A DNA stretch of 64,000 bases from Spirosoma rigui (GTDB lineage: Bacteria; Bacteroidota; Bacteroidia; Cytophagales; Spirosomataceae), in contig NZ_CP020105.1 of NCBI RefSeq assembly GCF_002067135.1, forward strand, positions 1-64,000, given 5' to 3'. Both the position numbers and the translations under genes were made by a program. Below are positions 44,023 to 53,491 of this stretch, piece after piece. Every line of letters starts with the position of its first letter. Position 1 is the stretch's first letter. A model generated the notes under the pieces. That model was not told the DNA's origin. It saw nothing but the letters and a program-made list of their open reading frames with translations, and ran no database searches.

Positions 44023-44167
44023 AGTCGCTCCTTATCTATATACTGGCCTGATAACGACAGGTCAAACGGTTTGGTTTATCCGTAACGCCGTCATAACCCT
44101 CCGCCGTGAAGCCGCCCCTCCGGACCAGCAAAACAATACCGCCAAACCGCCAGCCAGGGGAACGCCG

Positions 44168-45022
44168 TTACAAGAGTTCGGCCAAGGTGCCCCGCTGGCT
44201 GATGCGAATGCCTTTCTCGGTGCGCTCAACCGTGGCTGCTTCGCAAGTGGGGTCGTGGTCGAATATCAGCAGCCAGTTTTCATCGACAGCGCGGTTCAGG
44301 AAGTCCATTTTCTCATCCATCGTGACGAGTGGCCGCACATCGTAGCCCATTACATAGGGAACGGGAATGTGCGCGGCCGACGGAATCAGATCAGCGCAGA
44401 ACACGGCTGTGCGCGGCTGGCTGGTGCCGAGCCGGAACCGGGGTAGTGTCATTTTCTCGGTATGACCATCCATATATAGCAGGTCGACACCGGGGAAAGC
44501 CAGGTCGTCGTGGTTCAGAAATTTCAGCTGTCCGTTTTCGTGAAGCGGCATGAAGTTTTCGCGCAGGTAGGTAGCCCGTTCGCGGGGGTTGGGGGCCGTG
44601 GCCCAGTCCCACTGATCGCTGTGGCTCCAGTAGGTAGCCTGCGGAAACGTAGCACCCAGCCTGGTACGGCCCGCGTCGGTGTAGGACACGGCACCACCCG
44701 CATGATCGAAGTGCAGGTGCGTGAGCAGTACATCGGTTACGTCATTGATAGCATACCCGGCCTGCTCAACGGCGCGGGTAAGTGTTTTGCCATTCGGCAG
44801 GTCGTAATACGCAAAGAACTTGGCATCCTGTTTGTCGCCAACGCCCGTGTCGACCAGCATCAGCCGGTTTCCCTCCTCAACGAGCAGGCAACGAAGAGCC
44901 CAGTCGCACAGATTGCGGTCATCGGCCGGGCACTGCTTCTGCCAGATTGTTTTCGGAACGACGCCAAACATAGCGCCCCCATCGAGTTTGAAAGGGCCTG
45001 TATCAATGGGTGTAATAGTCAT
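44168..45022 (-). CDS. Metallo-beta-lactamase-fold hydrolase (lactonase-like)
   Basis: The 284-residue protein carries the metal motif THLHFDHAGG (His102, His104, Asp106, His107), a later His in MDGHTEKM, AVFCADLIPSAAHI with the bridging Asp, and a C-terminal FDHDP. The arrangement resembles N-acyl-homoserine lactonase-like and other small-molecule MBL hydrolases; the substrate is open. The ATG at 45022 is chosen over an upstream frame extension because the conserved fold begins at MTITPIDTGPFKLDGGAMFG. It is divergent from the cytochrome b gene across 221 bases. Confidence 0.88.
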   Translation of the reverse strand: MTITPIDTGPFKLDGGAMFGVVPKTIWQKQCPADDRNLCDWALRCLLVEEGNRLMLVDTGVGDKQDAKFFAYYDLPNGKTLTRAVEQAGYAINDVTDVLLTHLHFDHAGGAVSYTDAGRTRLGATFPQATYWSHSDQWDWATAPNPRERATYLRENFMPLHENGQLKFLNHDDLAFPGVDLLYMDGHTEKMTLPRFRLGTSQPRTAVFCADLIPSAAHIPVPYVMGYDVRPLVTMDEKMDFLNRAVDENWLLIFDHDPTCEAATVERTEKGIRISQRGTLAELL

Positions 45023-45243
45023 AGGATAGGGGATGTTGATCGGTAAAGGTAAAATCTGTACCTGACAATTCAGCGTACATGTTCCACGGCGTAGCGTGAC
45101 GAACAGACGCTTCGCCAAGGATTCGCCGACAGTGCCGTCCGTCAATTCTTACTCCTTAATTTTTGTTATATTGTGCAGGTAGCTGACGCGACTTCGCATT
45201 CACTACGTTTGTTTCATACACGCGTCCAATCCTCCCACAATTC

Positions 45244-45999
45244 ATGAAACGAATCGTTCATAAACATCCGCTGGCCATTCGGTGGTTTCACTGGATCAAC
45301 TTCCCCGTGCTGTTCGTTATGATCTGGAGCGGGTTACTCATCTATTGGGCCTATGACCCCTATAAAATCCAGCTTGGCGGCTACACGCTGGTCTCCTTCT
45401 TCCCGGATGGTTTTTACAAATTCCTCCACGTGCCGCGCCGGCTGGCCGAAGGTATGGCCTGGCACTGGGTCTTTATGTGGCTGTTCATTCTGAACGGACT
45501 CGCCTACGTTGTGTATACGTTTGCCTCGGGCCAATGGCGTCACCTGGTTCCTGGCCGGCGTTCGTTTCGCGAAGCGATAGCGGTAACGCTCTATGACCTG
45601 GGGCTGCGCAAGACCCAACCACCATTTGTTAAGTACAACGGCGCCCAGAAAATCGCTTATTTCACCATCATGCTCATGGGCGCAGGATCTACCCTGACCG
45701 GTTACGCTATCTACAAGCCAACGCAATTCTCGTGGCTGACGAGTTTGCTGGGTGGTTATGAAGCAGCCCGTCTCGAACATTTCGTGCTGACCGTTGGTTT
45801 CGTCCTGTTTTTTTTCATCCACATCGGGCAGGTTATCCGGGCGGGCTGGCACAACTTCCAGTCGATGATAACGGGGTTTGAAGTCCTCAAACCCAACGAC
45901 CCGGAGCGCCCACTGGCCCGTGAGTCAGTCGATACCCCACCCGTTTCTCCCGCAGACCCCGTTGCTCCGGTACCCACCCTAACCCCCACACAAGCATGA
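45244..45999 (+). CDS. Membrane cytochrome b (b561/DUF4405-like) of a molybdoenzyme pair
   Basis: The 251-residue protein has four or five membrane helices. Candidate heme ligands are His16 (AIRWFHWINF), His74 (MAWHWVFMW), His179 (RLEHFVLTV) and His193 (FFIHIGQV). A proline-rich cytoplasmic tail ends it. Such proteins pass quinol electrons across the inner membrane. Its stop overlaps the start of the molybdoenzyme gene by four bases (ATGA), so the two are surely co-translated and probably form one redox complex. Confidence 0.88.
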   Translation: MKRIVHKHPLAIRWFHWINFPVLFVMIWSGLLIYWAYDPYKIQLGGYTLVSFFPDGFYKFLHVPRRLAEGMAWHWVFMWLFILNGLAYVVYTFASGQWRHLVPGRRSFREAIAVTLYDLGLRKTQPPFVKYNGAQKIAYFTIMLMGAGSTLTGYAIYKPTQFSWLTSLLGGYEAARLEHFVLTVGFVLFFFIHIGQVIRAGWHNFQSMITGFEVLKPNDPERPLARESVDTPPVSPADPVAPVPTLTPTQA

Positions 46000-46820
46000 G
46001 CCAGCCGACCGAACCGAAACTACCCGAAAGCGACGTACCCGACTCGACCATCCGCCGACGGATGCTGAAATCATTTGGCTGGTTTACGCTGGCGGCAGCA
46101 GTACCCGTAGGCGTGTATGAATGGATCAGTCACAGCCCTAAACTGTTCGGCATTAAAGCGCCGTTCCGGCGGGTACTCGATGCCAACGAGCAGGTTGCCC
46201 ACGCCTATTTCAGCGATACCCACCTGGTCCCAACGTTTCCGGTTAGCGAAGCCGCAAAGAAAGCGCGTGTGAATGGGTACGACGGGATAAAAACACCCAT
46301 CCCCGACGACTGGAAACTCCACATCGACCGGAGCACAGGGGGAACCACATCAGGTTCGCCAGCTCAACCCCTCCTGCTCACCATTGACGATGTCAAGGCC
46401 CTGCCGAAGCATGAAATTGTCTACGAGTTCAAGTGCATTGAGGGATGGAGCCAGGTCCAGCACTGGGGTGGCGCACGCCTGTCCGATTTCCTGACCGCCC
46501 ACAAGCTGGGCACCAAAAGCGGCAACGCGCCCGGCCCCGGTATGACCGACGATCTATTCCGGTATGTAGGGCTGGAAACGCCCGATAAAGGCTACTACGT
46601 GGGAATCGATATGGCGAGTGCTCTGCACCCCCAAACGCTGCTTGCCTATGAGTTGAACGGCGAACCGATTTCAGCTCCGCACGGCGCCCCCCTCCGACTC
46701 ATCATTCCGGTTAAATACGGCGTCAAAAACCTGAAGCGCATCGGTCGGATGTTCTTCTCCGACGACCGTCCGCGCGATTTCTGGGCCGAACGTGGCTATG
46801 ACTATTACGTAGGCTTATAA
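45996..46820 (+). CDS. Sulfite oxidase-fold (YedY/MsrP-like) molybdopterin enzyme
   Basis: The 274-residue protein begins with a Tat-like signal (TIRRRMLKSFGWFTLAAAVPVGVY, twin arginines near 20-22) and continues into the SUOX molybdopterin fold. The molybdenum-ligating Cys is Cys147 in YEFKCIEGWSQVQHWGG. Other family stretches are GYYVGIDMASALHPQTLLAYELNGEPISAPHGAPLRLIIPVKYGVKNLKRI. MsrP repairs oxidised methionines in the periplasm with electrons from the heme membrane protein MsrQ; here the partner is a b561-type cytochrome, so the reaction could be the same or another reduction. Confidence 0.9.
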   Translation: MSQPTEPKLPESDVPDSTIRRRMLKSFGWFTLAAAVPVGVYEWISHSPKLFGIKAPFRRVLDANEQVAHAYFSDTHLVPTFPVSEAAKKARVNGYDGIKTPIPDDWKLHIDRSTGGTTSGSPAQPLLLTIDDVKALPKHEIVYEFKCIEGWSQVQHWGGARLSDFLTAHKLGTKSGNAPGPGMTDDLFRYVGLETPDKGYYVGIDMASALHPQTLLAYELNGEPISAPHGAPLRLIIPVKYGVKNLKRIGRMFFSDDRPRDFWAERGYDYYVGL

Positions 46821-46878
46821 CCGGAATTACCGCCGTTCCACCCGCTTATGATAGCGGTAAATCCTTACTTCTTTCGCC

Positions 46879-47625
46879 ATGAATTACGTTCCTGTTCTGC
46901 TAACACTGTTGGGAATTACGTTTGGGCCGGTGCCCCCCAAAACACCCAAGCCGGCACCGCAGCCGGTTGTGGTGCTCGAACTGTTCACCTCGCAGGGATG
47001 CTCCAGCTGCCCCCCCGCCGATCAGGCGCTGCACAACCTTACGCAGCAAGCCGCCCGCGCCGGACAGGCCGTGTACAGCCTGTCATTTCACGTCGACTAC
47101 TGGAACCGGCTCGGCTGGCAGGACCCCTTCAGCAGCAAGCTCTTCACCGACCGCCAGCGCCAGTATGACCGCAGCCTGAATAGCCAGACTTATACCCCTC
47201 AGCTCGTCATCAACGGGCAGCAGGTATTAATTGGCAGCCAGAAGGCAAAAATTGAGCAGGCGATACAAACCATTCAACAACAGCGTCCCTCTACCCAGGT
47301 GGGCATTGACGCCCGACTGACCACCGATGCAAAGCAGGTGACGGTAGCCTATGCTTTAGCACCGTCCGGACCCGCGGCTCCCTACCAGGTCAACGTAGCG
47401 CTGGTGCAGAAAGAAGCGCGCACGGCGGTTGGAAACGGGGAAAACAGCGGTCGTACGCTGGTCAATACGAACGTAGTCCGGCAGTTCAGGACGGTCGACA
47501 GGCCCGGTACGTCGGGCAGCGTATCCCTTCCGCTACCCGCCAGCCTCAGCGCTGACCAGACTGCGGTACTGGTTTATGTGCAGCGCACCGATACGGGACA
47601 AATCATTGGTGCCCGGCAATTGTGA
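46879..47625 (+). CDS. Secreted DUF1223 (thioredoxin-like) protein
   Basis: The 248-residue protein has a short signal segment. It opens its domain with VVVLELFTSQGCSSCPPADQALHNL, in which Cys41-x-x-Cys44 is a thioredoxin-like pair. SFHVDYWNRLGWQDPFSS, RQRQYDRSLNSQTYTPQLVINGQ and a C-terminal beta domain follow, all diagnostic of DUF1223. The family has no established function; the CxxC suggests periplasmic thiol chemistry. It lies 58 bases behind the molybdoenzyme gene on the same strand and may be a third member of that unit. Confidence 0.9.
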   Translation: MNYVPVLLTLLGITFGPVPPKTPKPAPQPVVVLELFTSQGCSSCPPADQALHNLTQQAARAGQAVYSLSFHVDYWNRLGWQDPFSSKLFTDRQRQYDRSLNSQTYTPQLVINGQQVLIGSQKAKIEQAIQTIQQQRPSTQVGIDARLTTDAKQVTVAYALAPSGPAAPYQVNVALVQKEARTAVGNGENSGRTLVNTNVVRQFRTVDRPGTSGSVSLPLPASLSADQTAVLVYVQRTDTGQIIGARQL

Positions 47626-47646
47626 CCCCTCGGCAAGAAGCCCCAA

Positions 47647-47712
47647 TACACGAACGGTTACCAACGACCCCAGTTGGCACAGATCCAGCCGGGCAATCGT
47701 TGGTAACCGTTG
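47647..47712. terminator. Two-way terminator-like inverted repeat between converging genes
   Basis: AACGGTTACCAACGA and TCGTTGGTAACCGTT form a perfect 15-base stem around a loop of about 30 bases, followed by GTGTTTTAC on the plus strand. It sits between the converging DUF1223 gene and the gene at 47764-48609. Confidence 0.65.
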
Positions 47713-47763
47713 TGTTTTACTATCCCGCCTGCGTCGGACGGATGACAGGTCGCCGGACCGAGT

Positions 47764-48609
47764 TTACAAATTCATCGATAGGCCGAGCCCTAGCCCCTGG
47801 CTGGCCGGAGCTAGCCGAAAAGAAGTTGACGGAGCCATGTTGTAGCGATTGGCGGCCCGGCGAAACTGCACCGTAGCGCGGTGACCAAGCCAGATCGAGG
47901 TTAAGCCCAGCACAACACCGCCACCCGCCAGCGCAGCGCCAAGCATGGCCTGATCATGTCCACGACGATCGTTTTGCCAGGTTGGGCCGGTACCGGGATC
48001 GAACGGCCCCATCCGACTAGGTCTTCCATCAAACCGACCGGCATTATGATCCCAGCGATCGGCCAGGGCCAGCCCGGCACCGGCCCCGATGAGTGCTACG
48101 GCCGACCCACCCGTGATGAGTGACCAGGTGCGCAGCGAACGGCCACGATCAAAAGCCAGGATCGCGTCGGGCCGGAAACGCAGCAAGGCTTCGGTTTGCG
48201 CCATATCCACCCGCTGCCCGTTTACATCCACAAACTGGTGATTGAACAACCGGCGCTGGTATCGAAGCCAACCAGGCGCTGCCGGCTGGTCGGCACGTCT
48301 GCTGATCCCTCGCTGGCGGGGCGCGAAGGATGGATTCATTCGGTCACGTGGGTTTACCTCCGCCGGTGCAGTACGTCCGGCATCGAATACGTCCTTCGTC
48401 CCATTGGCATAATTGATCAACAGCACATCCCGGACTGGGGCGGTATAGATAGGTCCATCGGGATTGGCCGCTTTCCGGTACTTAAGTTCTTCTTTCGTAA
48501 TTTCCAGCACTTTAGCAGATACCTGCTCGCCCGTACGGAGGGTTATCGTATCCTGGGCATACGTAAGGGTAGTGACAAACAGACCAGCAATCAAGGTAAG
48601 TACGCGCAT
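47764..48609 (-). CDS. Secreted/envelope protein of unknown function
   Basis: The 281-residue protein has a signal peptide ending near LTYAQ. A short beta domain follows (ITLRTGEQVSAKVLEITKEELKYRKAANPDGPIYTAPVRDVLLINYANGTKDVF), common at the start of Bacteroidota envelope proteins. Then comes an Arg/Pro-rich linker and two glycine-rich hydrophobic segments (SLITGGSAVALIGAGAGLALADRW and MLGAALAGGGVVLGLTSIWLGHRA). The C-terminus is short and beta like. It may be an envelope protein anchored by the hydrophobic segments. I do not recognise a family. It converges with the DUF1223 gene. Confidence 0.8.
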   Translation of the reverse strand: MRVLTLIAGLFVTTLTYAQDTITLRTGEQVSAKVLEITKEELKYRKAANPDGPIYTAPVRDVLLINYANGTKDVFDAGRTAPAEVNPRDRMNPSFAPRQRGISRRADQPAAPGWLRYQRRLFNHQFVDVNGQRVDMAQTEALLRFRPDAILAFDRGRSLRTWSLITGGSAVALIGAGAGLALADRWDHNAGRFDGRPSRMGPFDPGTGPTWQNDRRGHDQAMLGAALAGGGVVLGLTSIWLGHRATVQFRRAANRYNMAPSTSFRLAPASQGLGLGLSMNL

Positions 48610-48821
48610 CGTCGTCGGTGGTTTAATGAACGGTTTGGTTTACATTACCCCCAGTACGAACGGAACTACCCTTCCGTTGCCGCCATTGCCAGAAATTCAG
48701 GCATTACAGCTGATGATATGCCTACGCAGCGGGTCAGGAGATACGGGAGTACAGCCCCAGTCCTGATTGGCCCGTTCTTTTGCCGTTGGTTTATCGCTGC
48801 AACCTACGCCGGAAATCCCCG

Positions 48822-51209
48822 TCATAGACTCACGGTCTGGGTTCCTGCTTTCAGCGGCAACGTCTTCCCTTTCCAGCGCAGGGTACCCGTCAGCTTGGCG
48901 GGCAACGTAACCGTACCGTTCAGGCCACCGGTTTCGGTCCTGGCGAACTGAACCGCTATCGTACCCGACGGATGCGGTACCTGACCGTTTACCGTTTTCA
49001 GATTTCCCAGAAACGGCTCGATACGAACCGTGCGGAAGCCCGGCTCAGCGGGACGGATACCGCAGGTCACCGACAAAAATTCGTACAGGGGCGAAGCACT
49101 CCAGGCGTGGCAATCGGAGCGGGTCGGCTCGGGATTTTCGGCAAAGGTTGTTAGGCCCATCGCCAGCATATTACGCCACGGCTTCAGCTGATCGATGAAC
49201 TGATCGCCCAGGCCCGCCTTCTTAAGCGCTTCGAACAGGTAGAACTTGAAGTAGAACGTTGCCTGGGTTACGGCCGTTGGCCCGCTGGCCGGGGCCGCCA
49301 TCGTTTTTTGCAGCAAAGCGGCCTGCTGCGCTGTCGGAACGGCATCGGTCAACACCGCCAGGATGTTGGCATGCTGACTAAACGTTTTCTTCGCGGGTGT
49401 ATCGGCCAGCAGCCCCCGACCGGCGTCCCAGCACTCGCTGTAGACGGCTTTGTTGAGTCGCCGGCCCAGGTCCCGGTAGTGCTCCGCCTGCTCGTTTTTT
49501 CCGAAGTGGGCCAGCAGATCGGCCGCCCGGAAATAGGTATACGCCTGCTGCAGCGTCAGCGTGCTGGACCCTTCGTTCAGGCCCGGCGGAATGCCGCCAA
49601 TGCGCGACTCCTGCGTCCAGGGCCAGGCCCAGTCCACGAAATTCCACCAGTTCATAGGACCGTTGAGCCCAACTTTAGTGAGCCGCTGCTCGTGCCAGTC
49701 CAGTACGCCCAATATGCCGGGCAGCATAGATTTGACAAAGGCGTCATCCGTCCGGTGCATCCAGTAGTCGTGGATCATACACACCCAGAAAAGCGAAAAC
49801 GTAGGAATTACCTGAAAATCGGCGGAGGGGTACCGGCTTTGCGTCAGTCCCTCGTTGAAACGGCTGTGGTCATAGTCCAGAATCGCCTTGCGCATGAGCC
49901 GGTCATCGCCCGCTACGTAGAGCGAGATCAGCGACTGAATGCGGGTGTCGCCTACGTACTGCAGCTGTTCGTAGTAGGGACAGTCGAAGTAGGTTTCACC
50001 GGCACAGAGCCGGGCCGTTCGCCAGCCTACGTCCCAGATGGCTTTAAGCGTCGTGTCGCTGCTCGCAAACTGAGCTTTCTGCTCGAAGGGGTACCCCGAA
50101 AACTGCCCGACCAGATCGTCCAGAACCAGCGCGTCGTCTTTCGTTTCAACGGTCAACTGGAGGTAGCGGTACGTCCGGAACCAGAGCGGGCGAAAGGTTC
50201 GGCGGGCGGTTCCGTCGGCCACAAACTGATCATCAAACCCACGTAGGGTCCGGCCGTCGATGTCATTCCGGTTGCCTTTCTGGTTTTTCGCGTCGACCAG
50301 TGCTTCCGCATACGACAGGGTTACCACCGCCCCCCGGCCCCCGCTGACGGTTAGTTCAGGGTAGGCGTTGGTTAGCGTCCCCTGGTCGAGCAGGAAGGTG
50401 GCTTTTGTGTTGGCCTTCACCCGGACGGGTGCTTTCCCCTGTAAAAAGCCAGGCTCCATTTTCCCGTTCTCGACGCGACGAACGGCGGCCAGCCGAACCA
50501 TCTGCTCTTCCATCATGGGAATCTGACGCGGCACCAGGCCCCAGTTTCCGTCGGAACCCAGGCCCCGTGGCTTGGTGGGAAAGCTCAGCAGTTTTGCTCC
50601 TACCCACGTCCGGTCGTCGAAACCCGGCTGCTCCCAGCCCCAGGGATACTGGGCGGCATCGACCCGGTCACCATCACCCATGACGATGTAGGTTTGCAGC
50701 TTGGCAATGTCGTTTTTGATGGGTGAGTAGGCCGGGTTCTTGTACACTTTCCAGCTTGCGTCGGTATTCACCTGTTTTTCGGCGTCACTGTCGCCTTGGA
50801 GCACAAAGCCCGTCTGGTAGGTCATCTGCGCTACCGGAGCGCCTTCACCCATGTTCCAGACCTGCGCGGCCAGCGTGTTGGGGCCAGCCTGCAGGAACGG
50901 TGCCAGATTCAGCGTTTCGTAGTTCCAGTTTTGAGTATCGCTGCGGGCGGGTCCGAGGGCTACCGCTTTCCCGTTGACAAACAGCCGATAGCGGTTATCG
51001 GCCGATACATGAACAATAAACCGGGCGGGCTTCTGCGGCACATCAATAGTTTTTCGGAAATGGTAAATTCCGTACTGGCGGGCTGGCGCGGTCGGGTGCA
51101 GAATCCAGTGGGCTGTCCAGTAGGTATTCGTCCAGTTCGTGGCGGGCGTTTGCGAAAAGCCCAGGCTTCCCGTCAGCCATACAAGCAATACGATCAGTAT
51201 GCGTTTCAT
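48822..51209 (-). CDS. Secreted GH78 alpha-L-rhamnosidase
   Basis: The 795-residue protein has a signal peptide (ending GFSQ), a beta-sandwich carbohydrate-binding-like N-terminal region, the Bac_rhamnosid beta domain, and the (alpha/alpha)6 barrel. The catalytic segment DCPYYEQLQYVGD keeps the Asp, Glu (+5) and Asp (+12) pattern of GH78 (about Asp409, Glu414, Asp421), although the usual Arg and Trp between them are Tyr. A C-terminal beta domain ends it. The enzyme frees terminal L-rhamnose from glycosides or pectin. The ATG at 51209 is preferred because it begins the signal. It is divergent from a xylulokinase gene across 103 bases. Confidence 0.9.
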   Translation of the reverse strand: MKRILIVLLVWLTGSLGFSQTPATNWTNTYWTAHWILHPTAPARQYGIYHFRKTIDVPQKPARFIVHVSADNRYRLFVNGKAVALGPARSDTQNWNYETLNLAPFLQAGPNTLAAQVWNMGEGAPVAQMTYQTGFVLQGDSDAEKQVNTDASWKVYKNPAYSPIKNDIAKLQTYIVMGDGDRVDAAQYPWGWEQPGFDDRTWVGAKLLSFPTKPRGLGSDGNWGLVPRQIPMMEEQMVRLAAVRRVENGKMEPGFLQGKAPVRVKANTKATFLLDQGTLTNAYPELTVSGGRGAVVTLSYAEALVDAKNQKGNRNDIDGRTLRGFDDQFVADGTARRTFRPLWFRTYRYLQLTVETKDDALVLDDLVGQFSGYPFEQKAQFASSDTTLKAIWDVGWRTARLCAGETYFDCPYYEQLQYVGDTRIQSLISLYVAGDDRLMRKAILDYDHSRFNEGLTQSRYPSADFQVIPTFSLFWVCMIHDYWMHRTDDAFVKSMLPGILGVLDWHEQRLTKVGLNGPMNWWNFVDWAWPWTQESRIGGIPPGLNEGSSTLTLQQAYTYFRAADLLAHFGKNEQAEHYRDLGRRLNKAVYSECWDAGRGLLADTPAKKTFSQHANILAVLTDAVPTAQQAALLQKTMAAPASGPTAVTQATFYFKFYLFEALKKAGLGDQFIDQLKPWRNMLAMGLTTFAENPEPTRSDCHAWSASPLYEFLSVTCGIRPAEPGFRTVRIEPFLGNLKTVNGQVPHPSGTIAVQFARTETGGLNGTVTLPAKLTGTLRWKGKTLPLKAGTQTVSL

Positions 51210-51312
51210 AGTAGCAATGATATGCATGGAAAAGGACTTTTTTGGTCAGTCTAACGAATTTCACCCGTCCTGCGTCGTACTTTAGCGTCGGATTCCTAAC
51301 TCTTGAAACCAC

Positions 51313-52800
51313 ATGTATCTTCTTGGATTTGATCTCGGCAGTTCGTCGGTCAAAGCGTGTTTAGTCGACGCCGACAGCGGCAAAGCGGTTGCATCCGCCT
51401 TTTTCCCGGAAGTGGAAATGGCTATCGACTCGTCCCAGACCGGTTTTGCCGAACAACAGCCTTCAGCATGGTGGACCAATGCGTGCCTGGCCAGCAAAGC
51501 CGTTATGGCGCAGGCCAACGTGAAGCCCGCCGATGTCAAGGCAATTGGCATTTCCTACCAGATGCACGGCCTGGTCGTCGTCGATAAATCATTCAATGTG
51601 TTGCGGCCGTCCATCATCTGGTGCGACAGCCGGGCCGTACCTTACGGCAACCGGGCCTTCGACGCCCTCGGCCACGACCGCACACTTCGCCACCTGCTCA
51701 ACTCGCCCGGCAACTTCACGGCCGCCAAACTGGCCTGGGTAAAAGAGAATGAGCCGGACGTCTACGCCGAGGTCGACAAGTTCATGCTCCCCGGCGACTA
51801 CCTGGCGGCCCGCATGACCGGCGAGATCGTAACGACAGCGTCGGGTTTGTCGGAGGGTGCTTTCTGGGATTTCCAGGCCAATCAGCCCGCCCAGTTCCTG
51901 CTCGATTATTTCGGGTTCGACCCCTCACTGATTCCAGCGATCAAGCCTACGTTTGCGCCACAGGGCGAACTGACGGCGTCGGCAGCAGCCGAGCTGGGAC
52001 TGGCACCGGGAACGCCCGTTACCTACCGCGCGGGCGACCAGCCTAATAACGCCTTATCACTCAATGTACTGGAGCCGGGCCAGATTGCCGCTACGGCTGG
52101 TACCTCGGGGGTGGTATACGGTGTCAGCGATCAGGCCGACTACGACCGCCAGTCGCGGGTCAACACGTTTCTGCACGTGAGTCATACAACTGAGGCACCC
52201 CGCTACGGAGTACTGCTGTGCGTGAACGGCACCGGTATCCTCAATAGCTGGCTGCGCAACCAGGTGCTGCGTAAATCGGTCAGCTACGGCGACATGAATA
52301 TACTGGCGCATGAGGCTCCGGTTGGCGCCGACGGTCTGGTGTGTTTACCCTTCGGCAACGGGGCCGAACGGATGCTGGAAAACCGGGAGCTGGGCGCATC
52401 CTTCCACGGGCTTCAGCTGACGCGCCACGGCCTGCCCCACCTGATTCGGGCGGCCCAGGAAGGCATCGTGTTCGCGCTTTACTACGGTATCAAGGTTATG
52501 GAAGGCGTCGGCGTGGGTCTGCAAACGATCCGGGCGGGCGAAGCCAACATGTTCCTCAGCCCCCTCTTCCGCGATACACTCGCCAACCTGACCGGCACCA
52601 CCATCGAACTGTACAATACCGACGGAGCACAGGGAGCAGCCCGTGGAGCCGGTATTGGCCTGGGCTACTACAAAAGCCCGCAGGAAGCTTTTTCGGGATT
52701 GCAGGTTACCCGGACCATTGAGCCCGACATGCGCGCTCAGGAGGGTTACCGCGACGCCTATGAGAACTGGCTGTCCAAGCTACAGGCTACCATTTCCTGA
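51313..52800 (+). CDS. xylB: Xylulokinase (FGGY family)
   Basis: The 495-residue protein opens with the FGGY phosphate loop MYLLGFDLGSSSVKACLVD and has GISYQMHGLVVVD, IIWCDSRAV, and the Asp of the catalytic segment RAGDQPNNALSLNVLEPGQIAATAGTSGVVYG. The C-terminal ATPase motifs are GIVFALYYGIKVMEGVG and GAQGAARGAGIGLGYY. QMHG is the xylulokinase version of the family motif, which supports D-xylulose over glycerol or rhamnulose as substrate. No xylose isomerase is in the window. A terminator follows about 165 bases later. Confidence 0.92.
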   Translation: MYLLGFDLGSSSVKACLVDADSGKAVASAFFPEVEMAIDSSQTGFAEQQPSAWWTNACLASKAVMAQANVKPADVKAIGISYQMHGLVVVDKSFNVLRPSIIWCDSRAVPYGNRAFDALGHDRTLRHLLNSPGNFTAAKLAWVKENEPDVYAEVDKFMLPGDYLAARMTGEIVTTASGLSEGAFWDFQANQPAQFLLDYFGFDPSLIPAIKPTFAPQGELTASAAAELGLAPGTPVTYRAGDQPNNALSLNVLEPGQIAATAGTSGVVYGVSDQADYDRQSRVNTFLHVSHTTEAPRYGVLLCVNGTGILNSWLRNQVLRKSVSYGDMNILAHEAPVGADGLVCLPFGNGAERMLENRELGASFHGLQLTRHGLPHLIRAAQEGIVFALYYGIKVMEGVGVGLQTIRAGEANMFLSPLFRDTLANLTGTTIELYNTDGAQGAARGAGIGLGYYKSPQEAFSGLQVTRTIEPDMRAQEGYRDAYENWLSKLQATIS

Positions 52801-52966
52801 CCGTAATGGGGTTACGGTTGAGAAGAAACGGCAACGATCCGCGGCTAGACAAGACCACAGCTGGTTTCCTTTTCAAACACTTGGGAACGTAGTAAAAGTC
52901 CGCCCGACAGGTGTTGTACAGGACGCTGGTTAATCAGTATATTTAGAGCGTCATTCATCTCCTATA

Positions 52967-53003
52967 CGAATGCCATATCATCACGATATGGCATTCGCCT
53001 TTT
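52967..53003 (+). terminator. Terminator upstream of the NTF2-like gene
   Basis: CGAATGCCATATC and GATATGGCATTCG form a 13-base perfect stem with a five-base loop, followed by CCTTTTC. It lies 166 bases after xylB and 13 bases before the next ATG, so it may act as an attenuator for the following gene as much as an end of xylB. Confidence 0.75.
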
Positions 53004-53015
53004 CAACCCTTTCTC

Positions 53016-53462
53016 ATGAAACACGCTTTACTTTTTATCGGCGCATTGCTTACGACCGCTCCATTACTGGCGCAGACGCCGGACGAAGCCGCCGTAAAAT
53101 CCACGATTAACCGCATGTTCGACGGTATGGGCAAAGCCGACACAACACTGTTAAAGCCTCTGTTTGCCCCCGGCGCCCGGCTACAAACGGTGCAGAACAA
53201 ACAGGGAATCGTATCGGTAAAGGAAGATCCCATTGCCGGGTTTATTACCTCGATCGGCAAAGCCAAAGCCGGCTCGCTGGACGAGCGCCTGTCGGGTATG
53301 GATATCCGGATCGATGGTGATCTGGCCACCGCCTGGACTCCCTACGCGTTTTATTTCAATGGCAAACAAAGCCACTGCGGTGCCAACGCCTTCACCCTCG
53401 TTCGCATCGCCGGTAGCTGGAAAATTCAGACCATCATCGACACCCGCCGGCCGTGTGAATAA
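53016..53462 (+). CDS. Secreted NTF2-like (SnoaL/DUF4440-type) protein
   Basis: The 148-residue protein has a signal peptide ending near LLAQ. The NTF2-like fold follows: DEAAVKSTINRMFDGMGKADTTLLKPLFAPGARLQTV, SLDERLSGMDIRIDGDLATAWTPYAFYFNGKQSHCGANAFTLVRIAGSWKIQTIIDTRR. Such proteins bind or turn over small molecules in a conical pocket; the function here cannot be inferred. It stands alone and converges with the enoyl-CoA hydratase gene. Confidence 0.85.
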   Translation: MKHALLFIGALLTTAPLLAQTPDEAAVKSTINRMFDGMGKADTTLLKPLFAPGARLQTVQNKQGIVSVKEDPIAGFITSIGKAKAGSLDERLSGMDIRIDGDLATAWTPYAFYFNGKQSHCGANAFTLVRIAGSWKIQTIIDTRRPCE

Positions 53463-53491
53463 CGGCGTAGCAGAGCTATAAGGCGGCTTCG

